From NCBI GenBank assembly GCA_013348845.1, contig CP054675.1, positions 1,621,501-1,685,500 of the forward strand: a stretch of DNA of 64,000 bases. The letters are read 5' to 3'. Under the pieces are notes generated by a model. It ran no database searches. It was not told the origin of the DNA and was given only the letters and a program-made list of their open reading frames with translations. The position numbers and the translations under genes are program-made. This document shows positions 61,227-64,000 of the stretch, in pieces. This DNA comes from Candidatus Tepidiaquacella proteinivora. GTDB taxonomy: Bacteria; Bacteroidota; Ignavibacteria; Tepidaquicellales; Tepidaquicellaceae. The first letter of the stretch is position 1, and the number at the start of each line of letters is the position of its first letter.

Positions 61227-62285
61227 TTATTCTTTATGCAATAATTTTTTTATAATTGAAGGTCCTTCATATACGAACCCAGTATAAACCTGAACAAGAG
61301 ATGCACCGAGAGTGATTTTCTCTTTAAAATCCTTTTTTGTAAAAACACCACCAGAAGCAATTAAAACAGGTTTATACTCGCTTGATTTTCTTAAATCATT
61401 CAACAAACTTAAAATATTATTTGACATTTCTTTCAATGGCTTTCCACTTATACCACCTTTAAATATACCCTGTTGTGTTTCGGAATTCTTTAATAAAGGA
61501 AACGAATATTTATGATTTGTTGAGGTATTGGTTGCAATAATACCTGTTATTGCATGTTTTCTTGATATTTCAAATACTTTGTTAACCTCATTTTTACTCA
61601 AATCTGGTGATATCTTTATAAAAACTTCTTTGGGCATAGTATTTTTTTTGACAGATAATTCTTTATTCTTTGCTTGTATAGCATAAAGTAATTCTGAAAG
61701 ATATACTTCATTTTGTAAATTTCTTAATCCTTCAGTATTTGGCGATGAAATATTAATTGTAAAATAATCTGCTACATCAAATAATTTTTCAAAACAAATA
61801 ATATAATCTTCAACGGCTTTTTCAAGAGGGGTATCCTTGTTTTTACCTATATTAACACCTAAAACAAAATTAGAATTCCTTAATTTCTTCCTGGCTTTTT
61901 GAATGTTAGATTTTACTTTGTCAGCACCGGAATTATTAAAACCCATTCTATTTAATAGCCCGCCTTCTTTTACAAGTCTGTACAGCCTTGGTTTCGGATT
62001 TCCCTTCTGAGGCTTCGGGGTTATTGTACCAATTTCTAAATGTGAAAATCCTATTAACTCCCAAAACAGAATTGCAATACCATCTTTATCCATACCTGCG
62101 GCAAGACCAAGTCGGTTTTTAAACCTGCAATTGTTTAATATAAATTCTTCATTCCTTTCCTTAAAACGAAATGATTTTTTTAAAAGGGGATAAAGTATAT
62201 TAATTTTAGAGGCACAAAAAAGAACAAAGTTGTGCGCTAACTCAGGGTCAAGTAAGAACAATATTTTTCTTATTAACTTATACAA
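61227..62285 (-). CDS. pyrD: Dihydroorotate dehydrogenase (quinone), class 2
   Basis: A 352-residue FMN enzyme of pyrimidine synthesis that oxidises dihydroorotate to orotate and reduces membrane quinone. Class 2 is shown by the N-terminal helical membrane-association segment (residues 1-40, IRKILFLLDPELAHNFVLF) and by the catalytic Ser in NISSPNTEGLRNLQ. Other motifs are GLAAGMDKDG, GTITPKPQKGNPKPRLYRL, NRMGFNNSGAD and the phosphate/FMN site in GASLVQVYTGFVYEGP. It heads the pyrD-hypCDE unit, an association with no obvious metabolic logic. Confidence 0.95.
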   Translation of the reverse strand: MYKLIRKILFLLDPELAHNFVLFCASKINILYPLLKKSFRFKERNEEFILNNCRFKNRLGLAAGMDKDGIAILFWELIGFSHLEIGTITPKPQKGNPKPRLYRLVKEGGLLNRMGFNNSGADKVKSNIQKARKKLRNSNFVLGVNIGKNKDTPLEKAVEDYIICFEKLFDVADYFTINISSPNTEGLRNLQNEVYLSELLYAIQAKNKELSVKKNTMPKEVFIKISPDLSKNEVNKVFEISRKHAITGIIATNTSTNHKYSFPLLKNSETQQGIFKGGISGKPLKEMSNNILSLLNDLRKSSEYKPVLIASGGVFTKKDFKEKITLGASLVQVYTGFVYEGPSIIKKLLHKE

Positions 62286-62415
62286 AATAATTTACAATTA
62301 GAAAAATTAAGAATTAAATTATAATAATGATATTCAAATTAAATAGTTAATCTTTGGGTTTATATTTTTATTCATTTAAACAAAAATAAAATTTTGTTAT
62401 TTTTATATTGAAAAC

Positions 62416-62490
62416 CGGAGCGTAGCGTAGCCTGGATATCGCGCCTGCTTTGGGAGCAGGAGGTCGCTGGTTCGAATCCAGCCGTTCCGA
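62416..62490 (+). tRNA. tRNA-Pro (anticodon TGG)
   Basis: A 75-base cloverleaf. The acceptor stem CGGAGCG (62416-62422) pairs with CGTTCCG (62483-62489), with one G-T pair. The D arm contains AGCCTGGATA, and the anticodon stem CCTGC/GCAGG encloses the loop TTTGGGA, which gives anticodon TGG. The T arm GCTGG-TTCGAAT-CCAGC is perfect. The discriminator base is A, and CCA is not encoded. No other tRNA is adjacent. Confidence 0.96.
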
Positions 62491-62813
62491 CAGGGAAATT
62501 ATATATATCATCATAAAAAAATTTCGACAAAAATCTTAATTAAAGTGTATTCGAATTTATTCAGTAATTCTCTTTTCCTATCTTTCAACTGAAAATAAAT
62601 ATTTTTCAGGAAAGGATTTTCATATATTTCAATAATACCATTTTAAAAAGTTTTTTTCATTAATTAACAAATTTGAGCATTTATTTATAATTTAGTCTTA
62701 GTAAGAACTAAGGATCTTACTTTTAAGAGAAAAAAAATTACATTTACTTTAATAGAAAATTTACATAAAATAAAATGTTAAATTAATTATTAAACTTTAA
62801 AAAAGGAGTTATT
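62491..62813. other. Intergenic region, 323 bp, with overlapping small inverted repeats
   Basis: The gap lies between the tRNA and the DUF5684 gene. Near 62697-62721 two inverted repeats share bases: CTTAGT/ACTAAG (62697-62702 and 62707-62712) and AGTAAGA/TCTTACT (62700-62706 and 62715-62721). They cannot form at the same time. The region also holds the AAGGAG ribosome-binding site at 62803-62808 for the next gene. I see no further gene in it. Confidence 0.4.
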
Positions 62814-63275
62814 ATGAAAATTTTAGCTTTACTTTTAAACTTCATCATTCTTCAAACAAGATATCGATATTATGAATATGATGATAGAGAAGCAGTGGGG
62901 ATTGCTGTTGGTCTCTTAATTTTTTATATCATTTTGATATTAATATTTATAGCTCTTTACATTATTCCGTTATGGAAAATTTTTGTAAAAGCGGGAAAAC
63001 CAGGTTGGGCGGCTATAATACCAATTTATAATACTATTGTTCTTCTTGAAATTGTCGGGAGGCCAATTTGGTGGATAATATTGTTCCTTATTCCTTGTGT
63101 AAATATTGTGTTTAATATAATTGTTTGTATTGATCTTGCAAAGTCTTTTGGCAAAGATGCTGCTTTTGGAATTGGATTAGCATTACTTTCAATTATTTTC
63201 TTCCCGATTCTCGGGTTCGGAAGCGCCCAATATATTGGTCCATCTGTAAACCCTGAAAAACCTTCATCTATTTAA
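62814..63275 (+). CDS. DUF5684-type small membrane protein
   Basis: A 153-residue membrane protein with four hydrophobic helices. The segment KIFVKAGKPGWAAIIPIYNTIVLLEI is typical of the DUF5684 family (sometimes described as a signal-peptidase-like neighbour domain), followed by GRPIWWIILFLIPCVNIV and CIDLAKSFGKDAAFGIGLALL. The family is widespread and has no known function. The start at 62814 is well supported by AAGGAG 5 bases upstream. The following DUF2752 gene starts only 15 bp later and carries a perfect hairpin near its start. Confidence 0.85.
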   Translation: MKILALLLNFIILQTRYRYYEYDDREAVGIAVGLLIFYIILILIFIALYIIPLWKIFVKAGKPGWAAIIPIYNTIVLLEIVGRPIWWIILFLIPCVNIVFNIIVCIDLAKSFGKDAAFGIGLALLSIIFFPILGFGSAQYIGPSVNPEKPSSI

Positions 63276-63290
63276 TTAAGATTTTCTATT

Positions 63291-63674
63291 TTGATTTTCA
63301 AAAATCAAAAATTAAAAACAGCTGCGGTATTATTTACCGCAGCTGTTTTAATCATTATATTATACACATTAAATCCAACAGAATATAAATATTATCCCCC
63401 GTGTTATTTTAAAGAAATAACAGGATATTTATGTCCTGGCTGTGGCGGAATAAGGGCAACTCATTTATTGTTAAGGGGGCAAATTTTTGAAGCTGTTAAG
63501 AGTAATTTGTTAATTGTATTATTTATTCCGATAATTTCTTATTATTTAATATCAGAAATTATATTTTTAATTTTCAATAAAAAACTACCACCTTTCAATC
63601 CTCCTTTATTTGTTATTATTGTTTTTATAGTTATAATAATATGTTATTGGATACTTAGAAATATAAATATATAA
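63291..63674 (+). CDS. DUF2752 membrane protein
   Basis: A 127-residue protein with three hydrophobic helices (about 11-25, 76-97 and 104-122). The DUF2752 signature is clear: YPPCYFKEITGYLCPGCGGIRATHLLLRGQ, with the CPGCGG motif at about residues 46-51. The start is a TTG at 63291, since there is no ATG before the conserved domain; ATT codons nearby are alternatives. The function of the family is unknown. A perfect 15-bp hairpin lies within the codons for the first helix, so expression of this gene may depend on readthrough of a terminator-like structure. Confidence 0.8.
   Translation: MIFKNQKLKTAAVLFTAAVLIIILYTLNPTEYKYYPPCYFKEITGYLCPGCGGIRATHLLLRGQIFEAVKSNLLIVLFIPIISYYLISEIIFLIFNKKLPPFNPPLFVIIVFIVIIICYWILRNINI
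63315..63349 (+). terminator. Perfect 15-bp hairpin, terminator-like, inside the DUF2752 coding start
   Basis: AAAACAGCTGCGGTA at 63315-63329 is the exact reverse complement of TACCGCAGCTGTTTT at 63335-63349, with loop TTATT. The GC-rich middle and the T-rich exit arm are those of an intrinsic terminator. It begins 40 bases after the DUF5684 stop codon and encodes residues 9-19 (TAAVLFTAAVL) of the DUF2752 protein. It may end part of the DUF5684 transcripts. Confidence 0.7.
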
Positions 63675-63730
63675 TTACCCCAATATTTCAGAAATGATTA
63701 ATTATTGAATAAAATTTTTAGTTTACAAAT

Positions 63731-64000
63731 TTATTTAGTAAATTGAAATGATTCTATAACCGCTTTAAATCTATCTTTATAATTAAGGTACATCCCAACA
63801 GGAACTGAAGACTGAATAAAATAAAAGAATGATTCTCTTATTATATAATAATCAAGAAAGGTAATTTTTTGTTGTTTTCCGCCTCTTACTTCTGTGGCGT
63901 CATATTTTAAATGCGCAGCAGGAATACCATCAACTGTTGTATAGATTTTCAAATCAACCCGTAAATCTTTTCTTTTTTCCCTTATTCCTTCAATCAATTC
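63731..64000 (-). CDS. C-terminal part of a protein, possibly PsbP/DcrB-like
   Basis: This is the 3' end of a gene that enters from the right edge; about 90 residues are visible and the start is outside. It contains DLKIYTTVDGIPAAHLKYD and YIIRESFFYFIQSSVP, and ends FKAVIESFQFTK. The pattern of a short beta strand, a hydrophobic helix-like segment and a final VIESFQF helix resembles the C-terminus of DcrB/PsbP-fold lipoproteins (DUF1795-like). That is a weak structural impression only. No operon context is available. Confidence 0.6.
   Translation of the reverse strand, partial: ELIEGIREKRKDLRVDLKIYTTVDGIPAAHLKYDATEVRGGKQQKITFLDYYIIRESFFYFIQSSVPVGMYLNYKDRFKAVIESFQFTK

Noticed and set aside
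1-64000. Insertion sequences, integrases, toxin-antitoxin pairs or defence genes
   Set aside because: Every sizeable gene was read and none encodes a transposase, recombinase, nuclease-helicase defence module or toxin that I recognise. Gene density and composition look uniform.

Overview
The window is AT-rich chromosomal DNA, roughly one third G+C by eye, and is densely packed with ordinary-looking genes on both strands. I see no insertion sequence, prophage, CRISPR array or rRNA. The best taxonomic guess is a member of the Ignavibacteriota or a close Bacteroidota/Chlorobiota (FCB) relative. Five secreted proteins carry the C-terminal type IX secretion (T9SS) sorting domain with the NYPNPFN motif. 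There are also PorV/PorQ-like and PorD (DUF4835)-like proteins, two TonB-dependent receptors with carboxypeptidase-regulatory N-domains, and lpxA. Shine-Dalgarno sites are often weak or absent and upstream regions are A-rich.

Layout. Bases 1-5.5 kb (minus strand) hold livJ-livH-like transport genes, sdhA-sdhB without a cytochrome subunit, an acyl carrier protein and the start of kbl. Bases 5.8-10.3 kb (plus) hold a TonB-dependent receptor and a secreted T9SS protein, closed by a strong terminator shared with a menA-like gene. Bases 11.4-19.3 kb (plus) run as a tight cluster: a DUF4175-type coiled-coil protein, a phosphatase, lhgO and a second TonB receptor. Bases 19.4-23.2 kb (minus) hold an atypical transketolase, an outer-membrane protein and a small six-repeat protein that matches the knotted Septknot (DUF6150) family as I remember it. 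Bases 23.4-26.4 kb (plus) hold an ornithine cyclodeaminase-like enzyme, a PutP-like symporter and ogt. Two divergent T9SS proteins flank 28.5 kb.

Bases 29.9-33.1 kb (minus) hold two different phosphofructokinases, one with ATP-type and one with PPi-type residues, followed by tsaC. A large membrane protein with a spermidine-synthase-like core (33.3-35.8 kb) diverges from ccmB, a duplicated-domain secreted protein and a GT-C type membrane protein. hisA and a PorZ-like propeller protein follow. Bases 42.7-46.3 kb (plus) hold a glycosyltransferase 2, lpxA, panB and nrnA. Bases 46.3-54 kb hold trxB, a TPR protein, an orphan nuoJ, serS, an rmlD-like gene, a PfkB-family kinase and a PorV/PorQ-like protein. 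Bases 54.2-58.7 kb (plus) hold a PorD-like protein, a hydrolase, a T9SS-exported cupredoxin and a T9SS FG-GAP protein. Bases 58.7-62.3 kb (minus) hold pyrD-hypC-hypD-hypE. A tRNA-Pro(UGG), a DUF5684 protein, a DUF2752 protein and a truncated gene close the window.

Taken together the genes describe a Gram-negative cell with lipid A, menaquinone-based respiration (sdhAB, menA, nuoJ, ccmB, quinone-type pyrD), [NiFe]-hydrogenase maturation, reversible glycolysis and an active T9SS that exports propeller, sialidase-like and copper-binding proteins. The most unusual items are the six-repeat Septknot-like protein, the exported cupredoxin, the paired phosphofructokinases, the orphan complex subunits, the ACP-kbl pairing and a perfect terminator-like hairpin inside the coding start of the DUF2752 gene. 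I did not find clear evidence of a wholly new multi-gene system.
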